Source: Aestuariibaculum suncheonense (GTDB lineage: Bacteria > Bacteroidota > Bacteroidia > Flavobacteriales > Flavobacteriaceae). From it: DNA of 64,000 bases. The translations under genes were made by a program, and so were the position numbers. The notes under the pieces are model-generated. The model worked only from the letters and a program-made list of their open reading frames with translations. It had not been told where the DNA came from and searched no databases. Positions within the stretch are counted from its first letter, which is position 1. Every line of letters begins with the position of its first letter. Of this stretch, positions 9,609 through 19,039 are shown piece after piece. Location: positions 864,783 to 928,782 of the forward strand of contig NZ_JACVXC010000001.1 in NCBI RefSeq assembly GCF_014596935.1, written 5' to 3'.

Positions 9609-9734
9609 ACAGGTATCTGCCATAATTACCGAAAATAATTGTGGTAAGAAATTTGACTATCATGTTTTAGTCGTTTTTAAACAATCAGGTTTAGCAAGGC
9701 GATTAACATAGTAACCAACCAATAAAAGTGAACA

Positions 9735-10709
9735 ATGAGCTTTTTTAAAAAAATATTTTCTTCAGAAAAAAAGGAAACTCTTGATAAGGGGTTAGAAAAA
9801 TCAAAAACCAGTTTTTTTGGTAAATTAAGTAAGGCTGTAGCAGGAAAATCTAAAGTCGATGATGAAGTTTTAGATAATCTTGAGGAAGTATTGGTTAGTA
9901 GTGACGTAGGTGTAAATACCACCTTAAAAGTTATTGAGCGTATCGAAGAACGCGTGTCTAAAGATAAATATTTAGGAACCGACGAACTGAATCAGATTTT
10001 ACGTGAAGAAATAGCAGGTTTATTAAGTGAAACAAACACAGGAGAGGAAACCGAGTATACTATTCCAGATTTACCGCCACAGTCCGACGGCACCAAAACG
10101 CCTTATGTTTTAATGGTCGTAGGAGTGAATGGTGTTGGAAAAACCACTACGATCGGTAAGTTAGCCTATCAGTTTAAGAAAAAAGGCTTGAACGTAGTGT
10201 TAGGCGCAGCCGATACCTTTAGAGCGGCAGCCATCGACCAGCTTCAGGTTTGGGCAGATCGCGTTGATGTACCGTTAGTAAAACAGGCTATGGGAAGTGA
10301 TCCGGCTTCGGTAGCCTTCGATACCCTAAAAAGTGCCGTAGCGCAAGATGCGGATGTGGTGATTATCGATACTGCCGGACGTTTGCATAATAAAATCAAC
10401 TTAATGAACGAGCTTACCAAAGTGAAACGTGTGATGCAGAAGGTTGTTACCGATGCACCTCACGATGTATTGTTGGTGTTAGATGGTTCTACCGGACAAA
10501 ATGCTTTCGAGCAGGCCAAACAGTTTACAGCAGCTACTGAAGTGACATCCTTAGCAGTTACTAAATTAGACGGTACAGCTAAAGGGGGTGTGGTTATCGG
10601 TATAAGTGATCAGTTTAAAATCCCGGTGAAATACATTGGCGTAGGTGAAGGTATTGAAGATTTACAGGTGTTTAATAAATTCGAGTTTGTAGATTCGTTC
10701 TTCAAATAG
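9735..10709 (+). CDS. ftsY: Signal recognition particle receptor FtsY
   Basis: 324 residues with a lysine-rich N-terminal A region, a four-helix N domain and the SRP GTPase G domain. The GTP-binding motifs are GVNGVGKTTTIGKL (G1), DTFRAAAIDQL (insertion-box start), DTAGRLHNK (G3) and TKLDGTAKGG (G4), followed by GVGEGIEDLQVF near the end. It docks SRP-bound ribosomes at the membrane. The acidic A domain of E. coli FtsY is absent, as is usual outside gammaproteobacteria. Confidence 0.97.
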   Translation: MSFFKKIFSSEKKETLDKGLEKSKTSFFGKLSKAVAGKSKVDDEVLDNLEEVLVSSDVGVNTTLKVIERIEERVSKDKYLGTDELNQILREEIAGLLSETNTGEETEYTIPDLPPQSDGTKTPYVLMVVGVNGVGKTTTIGKLAYQFKKKGLNVVLGAADTFRAAAIDQLQVWADRVDVPLVKQAMGSDPASVAFDTLKSAVAQDADVVIIDTAGRLHNKINLMNELTKVKRVMQKVVTDAPHDVLLVLDGSTGQNAFEQAKQFTAATEVTSLAVTKLDGTAKGGVVIGISDQFKIPVKYIGVGEGIEDLQVFNKFEFVDSFFK

Positions 10710-10730
10710 AACAAAATATAAAATAAGTTT

Positions 10731-10765
10731 AAAGCGGTTAATTTCTGTAATTAACCGCTTTTTGT
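10731..10765 (+). terminator. Terminator of ftsY
   Basis: A 12-bp stem, AAAGCGGTTAAT (10731-10742) with ATTAACCGCTTT (10750-10761), has a 7-nt loop and a T-run. Confidence 0.9.
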
Positions 10766-10857
10766 TTTCAAATAAAGGTTTCACAGAGATATTAAGGTTA
10801 AATTTCAAGTCAGATTTCATTAGTAAATTCTTAACTGAAAAATCGACAATGATTATG

Positions 10858-10865
10858 TATCTTTG
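10858..10865 (+). promoter_or_regulatory. Candidate -7 element of rimO
   Basis: TATCTTTG fits TAnnTTTG and ends 21 bp before the chosen rimO ATG (10887). It covers the TTG at 10863 that would otherwise be a longer start. Confidence 0.65.
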
Positions 10866-10886
10866 CACCCTGATTTAATAGAAATT

Positions 10887-12188
10887 ATGCGTACAAAATC
10901 ACTTAAAAAGAACAAGATTAATGTAGTAACCCTTGGATGTAGTAAAAATGTTTACGACAGCGAAGTGTTAATGGGACAACTAAAAGCCAGTGGTAAAGAT
11001 GTTGTACATGAAGAAGAAGGTAATATTGTTGTGATTAATACCTGCGGATTTATCAATAACGCCAAAGAAGAAAGTGTAAATACGATTTTAGAGTATATGC
11101 AGAAAAAGGAAGATGGTGAAGTAGATAAAGTATTTGTTACAGGATGTTTAAGTGAGCGCTATAAGCCGGATTTACAAAAGGAAATTCCGAATGTCGATCA
11201 GTATTTTGGAACGACTGAGTTACCAGGGTTATTAAAAGCTTTAGGTGCCGATTATAGACATGAATTAATTGGGGAGCGTTTAACGACGACGCCTAAAAAT
11301 TATGCCTATTTAAAAATAGCTGAAGGTTGCGATCGTCCGTGTAGTTTCTGTGCGATTCCTTTAATGCGTGGAAAGCATAAAAGTACGCCTATCGAAGACT
11401 TAGTAACCGAAGCAGAAAAATTAGCAGCTAATGGGGTTAAAGAGTTAATCTTAATTGCTCAGGATTTAACCTATTACGGACTCGATTTATACAAAAAGCG
11501 TAATCTTGCAGAGTTATTGGAGGCTTTAGTGAAAGTGGATGGTATCGAGTGGATTCGTTTGCATTATGCCTTCCCGACAGGGTTTCCAATGGACGTGTTA
11601 GAGGTGATGAATCGTGAGCCTAAAATCTGTAATTATTTAGATATTCCGTTACAGCATATTTCAGATGACATATTAAAGAGTATGCGTCGCGGGACGACTA
11701 AAGAGAAAACGACCAAATTACTGAAAGACTTTAGAGCAGCTGTTCCAAACATGACGATTCGTACCACATTAATCGTTGGATACCCGGGAGAAACTCAGGA
11801 GGATTTTGAAACGCTTAGAGATTGGGTTAAGGAGATGCGTTTCGAACGTCTAGGATGTTTTACCTATAGTCACGAAGAAAATACGCATGCCTATACTTTA
11901 GAGGATGATGTCCCTGAAGAGGTAAAACAAGAGCGTGCCAACGAAATCATGGAAATTCAGGCACAGATTTCCTGGGAATTAAATCAGGAGAAAATCGGAC
12001 AAGAATTTAAAGTGGTTATCGACAGAAAAGAAGGAAACTATTTTGTGGGCCGTACGGAATTCGATTCGCCGGATGTGGATAACGAGGTATTAATTGATGC
12101 CAGCACAGCATACTTAAAAACCGGAGTGTTTACTACAGTTAAAATTACAGAGGCTGCCGATTTCGATTTGTATGCTGAAGTAGTTTAA
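10887..12188 (+). CDS. rimO: Ribosomal protein S12 methylthiotransferase RimO
   Basis: The N-terminal UPF0004 domain has three Fe-S cysteines (LGCSKN, NTCGFI, TGCLSER). The radical SAM motif is CDRPCSFCAIP, and a C-terminal TRAM domain binds the substrate. It adds a methylthio group to Asp88 of ribosomal protein S12. RGKHKSTPIEDLV and the C-terminal TRAM sequence favour RimO over the tRNA enzyme MiaB. ATG 10887 is preferred because the upstream in-frame TTG at 10863 falls in the promoter. About 433 residues. Confidence 0.95.
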   Translation: MRTKSLKKNKINVVTLGCSKNVYDSEVLMGQLKASGKDVVHEEEGNIVVINTCGFINNAKEESVNTILEYMQKKEDGEVDKVFVTGCLSERYKPDLQKEIPNVDQYFGTTELPGLLKALGADYRHELIGERLTTTPKNYAYLKIAEGCDRPCSFCAIPLMRGKHKSTPIEDLVTEAEKLAANGVKELILIAQDLTYYGLDLYKKRNLAELLEALVKVDGIEWIRLHYAFPTGFPMDVLEVMNREPKICNYLDIPLQHISDDILKSMRRGTTKEKTTKLLKDFRAAVPNMTIRTTLIVGYPGETQEDFETLRDWVKEMRFERLGCFTYSHEENTHAYTLEDDVPEEVKQERANEIMEIQAQISWELNQEKIGQEFKVVIDRKEGNYFVGRTEFDSPDVDNEVLIDASTAYLKTGVFTTVKITEAADFDLYAEVV

Positions 12189-12319
12189 TTAGACGGTTAG
12201 ATCAGTTAGATTTTTAGAGCCTTAAAAGTTTTTGTGTGAATGCTTATGCTTTTAGTGGGCATGAGGGTTTCGTTGATTTTTGTTAAAGGAATAATTCTCA
12301 GACTATTATTGTTTGTTTT

Positions 12320-12395
12320 TGGGTCAAGACAATGGTGAAACACATCATGAGTTCCGCGAAACAATAGACATAGACGAATAAAAATGAACGTATCC
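12320..12395 (+). repeat. Dispersed intergenic repeat, family 1, copy A
   Basis: Similar over ~75 bp to the reverse complement of 25872-25950. The best blocks are CACATCATGAGTTCC and ATAGACGAATAAAA. It lies in the 253-bp gap between rimO and the M23 peptidase gene; no gene is seen there. Confidence 0.75.
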
Positions 12396-12441
12396 AAACC
12401 ATTTCTTTGTTTAAGATTTTCTAATTTAGATTATTAAATTT

Positions 12442-13143
12442 ATGATGTCAAAGAATATGAATTTATTTTCAGAAGCGCTTGATACTGCATTTATAAAGCC
12501 AATAAGTGTTTTAGGTATTCCAAATACAGGAAAGAATTACATTTCTATTGATTTATCTGAAACGAATGAAAAGTTAATAGATGTCGATGTCTCTTCTTCT
12601 GAAAAATTTAGTCAGTATATTGAAACCTATCTGAGAGATCATAATTCAGATGTCGCCTATGGCGGTTATCTGGAGTCACGAAACATTTACAAACGCAGCA
12701 CTCATTTTAATCAGCAAAATAGCGATACAGAACGCAATATTCATTTAGGTGTCGATTTGTGGTGTCCGAAAGGAACAAAAGTTTTGGCAGCTTTAGATGG
12801 TGAAATTCATAGTTTTAGAAATAATACGAATTACGGAGATTACGGACCTACCATCATTTTAAAGCACGTGGTTCAGAAAATGGATTTTTACGCCCTTTAC
12901 GGGCATTTAAGCTTAGAGTCGATAGAAGGTTTGAAAGAAGGAGATAAAATAAAACAAGGCGAATGTATTGGCTATTTAGGGGCATCTCAGGTTAATGGTG
13001 ATTATCCGCCGCATTTACACTTTCAGATTATAAAAGATTTACAAGGTTTTATAGGTGATTATCCCGGGGTTTGCAGTAAAGCCGATTTAGAGTTTTATAA
13101 AACCAATTGCCCTGATCCTAATATATTACTCAAGCTATTTTAA
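12442..13143 (+). CDS. M23-family peptidase (LysM-free, cytosolic-looking)
   Basis: 233 residues. The C-terminal ~140 residues form a LytM/M23 domain with zinc ligands in HLGVDLW (HxxxD) and PPHLHFQI (HxH), plus YALYGHLSLESIEGLKEGDKIKQGECIGYLGAS. The family are zinc endopeptidases cutting peptidoglycan cross-links. No signal peptide is visible at the chosen start, which is unusual for a cell-wall enzyme. Its 3' end overlaps the convergent 13140-13490 gene by 4 bp. Confidence 0.85.
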   Translation: MMSKNMNLFSEALDTAFIKPISVLGIPNTGKNYISIDLSETNEKLIDVDVSSSEKFSQYIETYLRDHNSDVAYGGYLESRNIYKRSTHFNQQNSDTERNIHLGVDLWCPKGTKVLAALDGEIHSFRNNTNYGDYGPTIILKHVVQKMDFYALYGHLSLESIEGLKEGDKIKQGECIGYLGASQVNGDYPPHLHFQIIKDLQGFIGDYPGVCSKADLEFYKTNCPDPNILLKLF

Positions 13144-13490
13144 ATATAATCTTTCAATTCTTCTTTGAGTTTGTGGTAGGCTCTTAATTTACCTTTTAAT
13201 AGCTCTTCTTCAGATTTGGATTCTGAAATTGAAACAGGTTGGTCGAAGCCATTGTCAATAACTTCTATTGTTATTTTATCACCTCGTTTTAAAGGACTAT
13301 TAACCCATTTTACATGCTGCTGTGTCTCTGAGATTAAACCGGAAACACTTAATTCTAATCCTTCTTCAGGATGATGTTCTCTTCTAAAAGAATTTAAAAT
13401 ACAGGAAATGATAAAATTTTGGTCTTCAAGTCCGGCATTGGTTAGTAATTCATCATTTAAAGACACTCTAAATCCGCAGTTATTGTTCAT
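13140..13490 (-). CDS. Conserved hypothetical protein, 116 residues
   Basis: No family recognised with confidence. It is soluble and begins with a possible beta-sandwich segment (NCGFRVSLNDELLTNAGL, LSVSGLIS, LKRGDKITIEVIDNG). The end is charged and alpha-helical (SKSEEELLKGKLRAYHKLKEEL). It has no signal peptide or membrane helix. Convergent with the M23 peptidase gene (4-bp overlap) and separated from secA by a bidirectional hairpin. Confidence 0.65.
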   Translation of the reverse strand: MNNNCGFRVSLNDELLTNAGLEDQNFIISCILNSFRREHHPEEGLELSVSGLISETQQHVKWVNSPLKRGDKITIEVIDNGFDQPVSISESKSEEELLKGKLRAYHKLKEELKDYI

Positions 13491-13521
13491 GATATTTTAG
13501 GATTAATTAAATGTAATATAA

Positions 13522-13552
13522 AAAAAATCCGACAAATATATCGGATTTTTTA
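13522..13552. terminator. Bidirectional terminator between the 116-residue gene and secA
   Basis: An 11-bp stem, AAAAAATCCGA with TCGGATTTTTT, has an 8-nt loop. The A-run and T-run on opposite sides fit termination on either strand. Lying past the secA stop, it mainly serves secA on the minus strand. Confidence 0.75.
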
Positions 13553-13580
13553 TTTTTATCTCTGTTTTACAGGAGTAATA

Positions 13581-16500
13581 TTAATCTTCAACAAGAACCC
13601 ATTCACCTTTGGCTAATAGAGGTTCAGCTTGTTTGAACTTTACGGTTTTGTTTTCACCACTTATGACGTTTTTAATAGTAACATGATCATTACGACCAAT
13701 TTTGGCATGCTCGCGTACAATGGTTTCTGTTACTTGAGGTCGCTGCTGTTGTGTATTACCAGCGGCTCTACTTTGTGCAGAACGCTCATCTAAATTAGGA
13801 ATTTCCTCTTTTTGAGTGTTTAATTTTTCCTGTCTGCGTTCTCGGGCCTCATGAATGGTTTCTTGAGTTTCCTGAGGTAATTCACCTTTAAATAAGAAGG
13901 AGATTACATCTTTATTCACCTGGTCAATCATCGCTTTGAATAGCTCAAAAGCTTCAAACTTGTAAATTAATAACGGATCTTTTTGCTCGTGAACCGCTAA
14001 TTGTACCGACTGTTTCAACTCATCCATTTTACGTAAATGCGTTTTCCAGGAATCATCAATAATAGCTAATGCAATGTTCTTTTCGAAATCGGTAATTAAT
14101 TGTTTACCGTTGGTTTCGTAAGCTTTTTCAAGATCGGTAACCACATTTAAGCTCTTAATACCGTCGGTAAACGGTACCACGATACGCTTGAATCGGTCAC
14201 GTTGGTTTTCGTAAACATTTTTAATCACAGGGAAGGCGATTTCTGCATTACGAGCCATTTTTTCTCTATAATGATCAAATGCTGCACGATATACTTTAGA
14301 CGTAATGTCCTGAACTGAAAGTTTGCCAAACTCAGCTTCCGTAATAGGCGAACTTAATGAGAAATAACGAATCAATTCGAATTCGAAATTCTTAAAGTCG
14401 TTAGCCGCTTTGTTTCCTTCTGAAATATTTTCAGCGGTATCAAATATCATGTTTGCTAAGTCTACACGAAGACGCTCACCAAATAAAGCGTGGTGACGAC
14501 GTTTGTAAACCACCTCACGTTGTGCATTCATAACGTCATCATATTCTAATAAACGCTTACGAACACCAAAGTTGTTTTCTTCTACTTTTTTCTGAGCACG
14601 CTCGATAGATTTAGAGATCATAGAATGCTGAATAACTTCACCTTCTTTAAGACCCATTCTGTCCATCATTTTCGCGATACGCTCACTACCGAACAAACGC
14701 ATTAAGTTATCTTCAAGCGATACGTAGAACTGTGAACTTCCCGGATCTCCCTGACGACCGGCACGACCACGCAACTGACGGTCGACACGACGTGAATCAT
14801 GACGCTCGGTACCAATAATCGCTAAACCACCGGCTTTCTTAACCTCATCGGTTAATTTAATATCGGTACCACGACCCGCCATATTCGTAGCAATGGTAAC
14901 CTGACCCGGACGACCTGCTTCAGCAACAATGTCAGCCTCTCTCTTATGTTGTTTCGCGTTTAAGACGTTGTGAGATATTTTGCGAATACTTAACATTTTA
15001 CCAAGTAATTCACTAATCTCAACCGAAGTGGTACCAATTAATACGGGTCTACCAGCCTCTGATAATTTAACAACCTCGTCAATAACGGCGTTGTATTTTT
15101 CACGTTTGGTTTTGTAAACTAAATCGTCTCTGTCATCACGAGCGATAGGGCGGTTGGTTGGAATTTCAACCACGTCTAATTCGTAGATTTCCCAGAACTC
15201 ACCAGCCTCGGTAACTGCTGTACCCGTCATACCAGATAGCTTGCGGTACATTCTAAAGTAATTTTGAAGCGTTACCGTAGCAAAAGTTTGTGTAGCATCT
15301 TCAATTTTTACATTTTCTTTCGCTTCAATAGCCTGGTGTAAGCCGTCTGAATAACGACGACCATCCATAATACGACCGGTTTGCTCATCGACAATCATAA
15401 CTTTGTTGTCCATAACAACATATTGAATGTCTTTTTCAAACAGCGCGTAAGCTTTTAATAACTGGTTTAAGGTGTGAATACGTTCAGACTTTACCCCAAA
15501 ATCTTTGTAAAGCTCTTCTTTTAAAGCCGCTTCTTCTTCCTTAGATAAGTTTTGCTGCTCAATTTTGGCAATTTCTAATCCGATTTCAGGAAGGATAAAG
15601 AAATTAGGATCGTCTTTTCCAGAAATGAAATCAACGCCCTTATCGGTTAACTCCACCTGATTATTTTTTTCTTCAATTACATAGTACAACTCTGCATCAA
15701 CCTTTGGCATTTCGCGGTTGTTGTCCTGCATGTAGAAGTTTTCAGTTTTCTGTAATAATTGTTTAACGCCTTCTTCACTTAAGAATTTAATAAGGGCTTT
15801 ATTTTTTGGCATACCACGGTATACACGTAACAATTGGAAACCACCTTCTTTCGTGTCGCCTTCTTTAATTAACTTTTTAGCTTCAGCTAAAACACCGGTT
15901 AAATATTTACGTTGCACCGCAACGATGTTATCAACTTTCGGTTTTAGTTCGATAAACTCGTGACGCTCGCCTTGAGGAATGGGGCCGGAGATGATTAACG
16001 GCGTACGGGCATCATCAACTAATACGGAATCGACCTCATCGACAATTGCATAGTGGTGCGGACGCTGTACTAAATCGTTTGGCGAGTGCGCCATATTATC
16101 ACGTAAGTAGTCGAAACCAAATTCGTTGTTGGTACCGTAGGTGATATCGGCATTGTAAGCATTTCTGCGACCTTCAGAGTTTGGCTGGTGATAATCAATA
16201 CAATCTACTGTTAAACCATGGAACTGGAATAATGGTGCCATCCAGGCGCTATCACGTTTTGCTAAGTAGTCGTTTACCGTTACCAAGTGTACCCCTTGCC
16301 CAGCCAGGGCATTTAAGTAAACCGGTAAGGTGGCTACCAAGGTTTTACCTTCACCCGTTTGCATCTCAGCAATTTTACCCTGGTGCATTGCTACACCACC
16401 AATAAGCTGCACATCGTAATGAATCATATCCCAGGTGATGGCTTTTCCTGCGGCATCCCAGGAATTAGCCCAGGTGGCTTTTTCACCTTCCAGTGTTACA

Positions 16501-16937
16501 TAATCTTTAGAACTTGATAATGTTCTGTCAAATTCGTTGGCTGTAACGGTTATCGAGGTGTTGTTAGCAAAACGCTTTGCAGTTTCTTTTACAACCGCAA
16601 ACGCTTCAGGTAGTATATCGTTTAAAACCGATTCGGTTTTTTCGTAAACCTCATCTTTAAGTTTATCGATATCGGCGTAAATATCTTCACGACGATCGAT
16701 ATCATCGGTGTTTTCGGCTTCTTCAAGAAGGCCGTTTATTTTCTCGTTTAAAGGTTTAATAGCTTCGGCAATAAGACCTTTAAATTCGGTAGTTTTAGCA
16801 CGTAAAGCATCGTGAGACAAGCCTTCCAAAGTCGCTTCGAAGGATTTTATTTTATTGACTATAGGTGTGATGGCTTTAACATCTTGTTTCGATTTGTCGC
16901 CAACAAATACTTTAAGTACAGAATTTAAAAAACTCAT
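13581..16937 (-). CDS. secA: Preprotein translocase ATPase SecA
   Basis: 1118 residues, longer than E. coli SecA (901), as usual in Bacteroidota. It has Walker A MQTGEGKTL, DEVDSVLVDDARTPLIISGP (DEAD-like), the preprotein cross-linking domain, MAGRGTDIKL and RQLRGRAGRQGDPGSSQFY. An insertion around residues 330-440 within nucleotide-binding domain 1 accounts for much of the extra length. The C-terminus ends KGEWVLVED and lacks the CxCxSGxxxxxCH zinc/SecB-binding tail. It drives Sec-dependent export. Confidence 0.98.
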   Translation of the reverse strand: MSFLNSVLKVFVGDKSKQDVKAITPIVNKIKSFEATLEGLSHDALRAKTTEFKGLIAEAIKPLNEKINGLLEEAENTDDIDRREDIYADIDKLKDEVYEKTESVLNDILPEAFAVVKETAKRFANNTSITVTANEFDRTLSSSKDYVTLEGEKATWANSWDAAGKAITWDMIHYDVQLIGGVAMHQGKIAEMQTGEGKTLVATLPVYLNALAGQGVHLVTVNDYLAKRDSAWMAPLFQFHGLTVDCIDYHQPNSEGRRNAYNADITYGTNNEFGFDYLRDNMAHSPNDLVQRPHHYAIVDEVDSVLVDDARTPLIISGPIPQGERHEFIELKPKVDNIVAVQRKYLTGVLAEAKKLIKEGDTKEGGFQLLRVYRGMPKNKALIKFLSEEGVKQLLQKTENFYMQDNNREMPKVDAELYYVIEEKNNQVELTDKGVDFISGKDDPNFFILPEIGLEIAKIEQQNLSKEEEAALKEELYKDFGVKSERIHTLNQLLKAYALFEKDIQYVVMDNKVMIVDEQTGRIMDGRRYSDGLHQAIEAKENVKIEDATQTFATVTLQNYFRMYRKLSGMTGTAVTEAGEFWEIYELDVVEIPTNRPIARDDRDDLVYKTKREKYNAVIDEVVKLSEAGRPVLIGTTSVEISELLGKMLSIRKISHNVLNAKQHKREADIVAEAGRPGQVTIATNMAGRGTDIKLTDEVKKAGGLAIIGTERHDSRRVDRQLRGRAGRQGDPGSSQFYVSLEDNLMRLFGSERIAKMMDRMGLKEGEVIQHSMISKSIERAQKKVEENNFGVRKRLLEYDDVMNAQREVVYKRRHHALFGERLRVDLANMIFDTAENISEGNKAANDFKNFEFELIRYFSLSSPITEAEFGKLSVQDITSKVYRAAFDHYREKMARNAEIAFPVIKNVYENQRDRFKRIVVPFTDGIKSLNVVTDLEKAYETNGKQLITDFEKNIALAIIDDSWKTHLRKMDELKQSVQLAVHEQKDPLLIYKFEAFELFKAMIDQVNKDVISFLFKGELPQETQETIHEARERRQEKLNTQKEEIPNLDERSAQSRAAGNTQQQRPQVTETIVREHAKIGRNDHVTIKNVISGENKTVKFKQAEPLLAKGEWVLVED

Positions 16938-17049
16938 GTGTATATATGTTATTTAATTCCAGGGTGTGCCCAGAAATGTTTCAGTTAGTTAACTGTATGA
17001 ATGGCTTCAAAGATACAGTTTGTAATGTGTTTTTATAAAGATTAGGAAC

Positions 17050-17078
17050 AAAAAAAAGCCTCGATTCGAGACTTTTTA
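17050..17078 (-). terminator. Terminator of the DUF2795 gene
   Basis: A hairpin centred on CTCGA/TCGAG, extended by A/T pairs and one mismatch, has a T-run on the minus strand. It lies between the DUF2795 stop (17099) and the secA start. Confidence 0.6.
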
Positions 17079-17098
17079 ACGTTTTCTTATGCTTTATA

Positions 17099-17320
17099 TT
17101 AATATTCGTCCTCGTTCCAGAGGTAATCTTCATCTGAGGGATAGTCTGACCAAATTTCCTCTATTGAATCGTAAGCGTCGCCTTCATCTTCAATAGCCTG
17201 CAAATTCTCGACAACTTCTAAAGGTGCTCCAGTTCTAATAGCATAATCTATCAACTCATCTTTTGTTGCCGGCCAAGGAGCATCGCTCAAATAATTTGCT
17301 AATTCTAAAGTCCAATACAT
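17099..17320 (-). CDS. DUF2795 domain protein
   Basis: 73 residues, very acidic. MYWTLELANYLSDAPWPATKDELIDYAIR is the helical DUF2795 core, also present in a wide range of bacteria; the C-terminus (DYPSDEDYLWNEDEY) is highly acidic. Function unknown. Monocistronic, with its own terminator between it and secA. Confidence 0.88.
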   Translation of the reverse strand: MYWTLELANYLSDAPWPATKDELIDYAIRTGAPLEVVENLQAIEDEGDAYDSIEEIWSDYPSDEDYLWNEDEY

Positions 17321-17492
17321 GTTATATGCGTTTTAATTTTGTGCAAAAATAATTTTTTAGATTAAACATGCAAGAAAAAAATCATTTATTTAACGGTAAT
17401 TTAAAAGAACGTATTTTTTTACATGAAAAACTTAGAAATTAATAGTTGCGTTACTAAAAATTAATAATTTGTTTTCTCGTTAAGTTATGAAT

Positions 17493-18065
17493 TTAGGATT
17501 TTTCTGGAATCCATTTAATTTCATTTGCTTGCAAGTCGTAAGACAACTTCCGTGCCAACACAAAAAGGTAGTCAGATAGGCGGTTTAAGTAGATTAAACA
17601 GTTCGAATCGACAGGTTCTATGTCATTAAGAGCAGTAGCCAAACGCTCGGCCCTGCGGCACACACAGCGTGCTATGTGACAGAATGACACGGTTTGATGT
17701 CCGCCAGGAAGCACAAAGTGTGTCATAGGCGGTAAAGCGGCATCCATGGTATCCATTTCCTGTTCCAAGCGGGTAATATCGGCTTCAGATATTTTAGGAA
17801 TGTTTAAGCGTTCTTTACCGTTTTTTAAAATCGCTTTTTCCGGATCGGTAGCCATAATAGCGCCTACGGTAAACAGGCGGTCCTGAATATGGATCAAGGT
17901 GTCCTGATACATAGGATTGATAGTCTGGTCTCTGATGAGTCCGATATGCGAGTTTAATTCGTCTACCGTGCCATAACTTTCAATGCGTATATGGTGTTTT
18001 GGTACACGGGTACCGCCAAACAAGGCAGTCGATCCTTTATCTCCGGTTTTAGTATAAATTTTCAT
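17493..18065 (-). CDS. ATP:cob(I)alamin adenosyltransferase (PduO type)
   Basis: 190 residues. The ATP-binding N-terminus IYTKTGDKGSTALFGGTRVPK, then ESYGTVDELNSHIGL, FVLPGG and the helix ARCVCRRAERLATAL with the catalytic Arg are all PduO/MMAB signatures. It makes adenosylcobalamin for B12-dependent mutases such as methylmalonyl-CoA mutase. No other cobalamin gene or B12 riboswitch was seen nearby, so it probably salvages imported corrinoid. Confidence 0.93.
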   Translation of the reverse strand: MKIYTKTGDKGSTALFGGTRVPKHHIRIESYGTVDELNSHIGLIRDQTINPMYQDTLIHIQDRLFTVGAIMATDPEKAILKNGKERLNIPKISEADITRLEQEMDTMDAALPPMTHFVLPGGHQTVSFCHIARCVCRRAERLATALNDIEPVDSNCLIYLNRLSDYLFVLARKLSYDLQANEIKWIPEKS

Positions 18066-18156
18066 GAGTGTTATTTAAGCTTTAAAGCGTATTACGAAGT
18101 TATAAGTAATAAATTAAACCTTAAAAGGAATTGTTGGGAATTTTTATGGCTTTCTG

Positions 18157-18921
18157 TTATATACGAATCGTAAAATGTTCTTTAACCTGTTCTTTTCTAA
18201 AGAAGACAAAACCCCAGTAAAACGTATCGATAGTCACTTTTACTTTAGGGTGCTGTTTAATGGTTTCCCAGGCTTCGGTCATACCTTCCGACCAGTAAAT
18301 GTCATCAAAAATAAATACAGAATCGTTATGCGCTGATTCCAATAAGGCTTCAAAATAATTGAGTGTCGCTGCTTTTGCATGATTGCCATCAAAGAATACC
18401 AGATCGTAGGTGTTGGTTGTTAAGGTTTCAATAGCACTGCTGAATTCCGAATTTATGAGTGTGATGTTGTTTAAGTGCTGCAAATGCTGCTTACTGAATG
18501 TAGCAATACTCGGGCAGCCTTCAACAGTTGTGATTTTAGTATGGTTTCCAAGCGCCATGGCCTGAGTGCTTAGCCCTAAAGAAGTGCCTAATTCTAAAAC
18601 CGACTGGCATTCTAAATAATTAACCAAACGGTATAATAGTTTAGTACGTTTTAATGGCGTTCCGGAATGTCTGGCAATAGATTGAACCGATCTTGTGTTT
18701 AGAGTGGTACTGTGAGATCCAGCGCCTAAGTCGGTTATAGTGATACTTTCCTTATTGGAAATTAATTGTTTTCTGTAATTAGTAATGGCTTTGTAAGCCG
18801 GATAGTTTTTACGGTCGTAAAAACATTTAGTTACCAGACTGTAAACAAAAGGAGAGTGTACCCCATGCTGATTGGTGGAGCGTATTAAGAATTTCAGATA
18901 TTGCGAAACTTGGTATTTCAT
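18157..18921 (-). CDS. Class I SAM-dependent methyltransferase
   Basis: The start is taken at the ATG 18919-18921 (MKYQVSQYLKFLIRSTNQHGVHSPFVYSL). The open frame runs further upstream, but that part is a dispersed intergenic repeat. The Rossmann fold has VLELGTSLGLSTQAMALG (motif I), TTVEGCPSIATFSKQHL and DLVFFDGNHAKAATLNYFEALL. It resembles the O-methyltransferase-like family found widely in Flavobacteriaceae. Substrate unknown. Downstream of the ABC-F gene with a 118-bp gap. Confidence 0.85.
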   Translation of the reverse strand: MKYQVSQYLKFLIRSTNQHGVHSPFVYSLVTKCFYDRKNYPAYKAITNYRKQLISNKESITITDLGAGSHSTTLNTRSVQSIARHSGTPLKRTKLLYRLVNYLECQSVLELGTSLGLSTQAMALGNHTKITTVEGCPSIATFSKQHLQHLNNITLINSEFSSAIETLTTNTYDLVFFDGNHAKAATLNYFEALLESAHNDSVFIFDDIYWSEGMTEAWETIKQHPKVKVTIDTFYWGFVFFRKEQVKEHFTIRI

Positions 18922-18944
18922 ATGGTATGCTACTTGAACTAAAA

Positions 18945-19029
18945 AAGATGCTGAACCAAGTTCAGCATGACAAAAGGTATTGTCATTCCGAACTTGATTA
19001 GCTAGGCTGAATCTTCGATTTCGGAATCT
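18945..19029 (+). repeat. Dispersed intergenic repeat, family 2, copy 1
   Basis: Contains a hairpin ATGCTGAAC-CAA-GTTCAGCAT followed by GTCATTCCGAACTTG and a GCTGAATCTTCGATTTCGG end. The reverse complement of 24342-24430 matches over the whole length with few differences. Confidence 0.85.
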
Positions 19030-19039
19030 AAATCTCGTT

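Noticed and set aside
10863-10887. TTG start of rimO at 10863
   Set aside because: It lies inside a TATCTTTG -7 element; ATG at 10887 is in frame and gives the conserved N-terminus.
12206-12397. 63-codon minus-strand frame between rimO and the M23 gene
   Set aside because: It coincides with the dispersed repeat (family 1) and has no recognisable protein features.
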